A stretch of 5,642 nucleotides of DNA from an uncultured Oscillospiraceae bacterium (lineage in GTDB: Bacteria; Bacillota; Clostridia; Oscillospirales; Oscillospiraceae): NCBI GenBank assembly GCA_934565775.1, contig CAKTIN010000104.1, positions 1 to 5,642 on the forward strand, written 5' to 3'. This document shows, piece after piece, positions 5,217 to 5,642 of the stretch. The notes below the pieces were generated by a model, which had not been told where the DNA came from, made no database searches, and saw nothing but the letters and a program-made list of their open reading frames with translations. The translations under genes were made by a program, and so were the position numbers. The stretch's first letter is position 1. Every line of letters starts with the position of its first letter.

Positions 5217-5642
5217 TTGTTTAGAGGTAAAAAATATAAGGACAGCGCCAAGCAGATCGACCGCGCTGTGCAGTACGATCCCGCAGACGCCCTGGGCCTG
5301 GTGGTAAAGACCGCCCCCGCCAAGTTCGACGAGACCGTCGAGATCCATGTGAAGCTGGGCGTTGACTCCCGTCACGCCGACCAGCAGGTCCGCGGCGCCG
5401 TGGTCCTGCCCAACGGCACCGGCAAGACCCGCCGGGTCCTGGTATTCGCAAAGGACGCCAAGGTGGACGACGCCAAGGCTGCCGGCGCGGACTATGTCGG
5501 CGGCATGGAGCTGGTGGAGAAGATCACCAAGGAAAACTGGTTCGACTTCGACGTGGTCGTGGCCACCCCCGACATGATGGGTATCGTGGGCCGTCTTGGT
5601 AAGGTCCTGGGCCCCAAGGGTCTGATGCCCTCTCCCAAGGCC
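5217..5642 (+). CDS. rplA: 50S ribosomal protein L1, 3'-truncated by the window edge
   Basis: L1 forms the mobile stalk beside the ribosomal E site, helps release deacylated tRNA, and represses its own mRNA. The first 142 residues are visible of about 230. They begin (M)[15 protein letters not shown] and include [24 protein letters not shown] in two parts, the [14 protein letters not shown] segment and [15 protein letters not shown] near the edge, all characteristic of L1. The frame is open to base 5642. The start is TTG (5217-5219): AAGGAGG (5202-5208) is 8 nt upstream, the following residues match the normal L1 N-terminus, and no ATG or GTG is available nearby in frame. A weak start codon in a major ribosomal protein is unusual and may help autoregulation. 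Confidence 0.96.
   Translation, partial: MFRGKKYKDSAKQIDRAVQYDPADALGLVVKTAPAKFDETVEIHVKLGVDSRHADQQVRGAVVLPNGTGKTRRVLVFAKDAKVDDAKAAGADYVGGMELVEKITKENWFDFDVVVATPDMMGIVGRLGKVLGPKGLMPSPKA

Overview
This is a GC-rich, low-novelty housekeeping stretch of a bacterial chromosome. The gene content (der-plsY-gpsA; a C4 zinc-type L33 gene in front of secE-nusG-rplK-rplA), the strong Shine-Dalgarno sites (repeated AAGGAGG), the ATGA stop/start overlaps and the GC-rich third codon positions together suggest a high-GC member of the Clostridia, most like Oscillospiraceae (Oscillibacter/Flavonifractor-type gut anaerobes). This assignment is inferred from gene order and protein flavour, not from a database match.

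Layout. (1) 1-2533, plus strand: the 3' part of der (ribosome-assembly GTPase), plsY (acyl-phosphate:glycerol-3-phosphate acyltransferase) and gpsA (NAD(P)+-dependent glycerol-3-phosphate dehydrogenase), tightly packed and probably one transcript. GpsA makes the glycerol-3-phosphate that PlsY acylates, so the pair forms the entry to phospholipid synthesis. (2) 2540-2580: a strong hairpin terminator with T-rich flanks on both strands, serving two converging units. (3) 2578-3416, minus strand: ruvX (yqgF) followed by a small GtrA-family four-helix membrane protein, linked by a 4-base ATGA overlap. (4) 3417-3658: a 242-base divergent promoter region. It holds a near-consensus sigma-A promoter for the ribosomal operon, a perfect -10 box for ruvX, and a roughly 130-nt structured leader with a possible 11-codon upstream ORF. 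(5) 3659-5642, plus strand: rpmG (L33), secE, nusG, rplK (L11) and the 5' part of rplA (L1), the usual start of the ribosomal-protein/RNA-polymerase cluster.

The most interesting signal is in the two spacers around rplK. Each contains, in the same order, a GC hairpin, a 5-nt gap, GTGGGAGG, an inner stem, CCAC and a Shine-Dalgarno. The GTGG-GA-GG ... CCAC core resembles the L1-binding stalk of 23S rRNA, so both look like L1 autoregulatory sites, one before rplK and one before rplA. rplA also uses a rare TTG start. Other oddities are a Val in place of the first Gly of the GpsA dinucleotide-binding loop and divergent PlsY signature motifs. I see no mobile element, CRISPR array, tRNA, rRNA or defence system, and no convincing new biological system.
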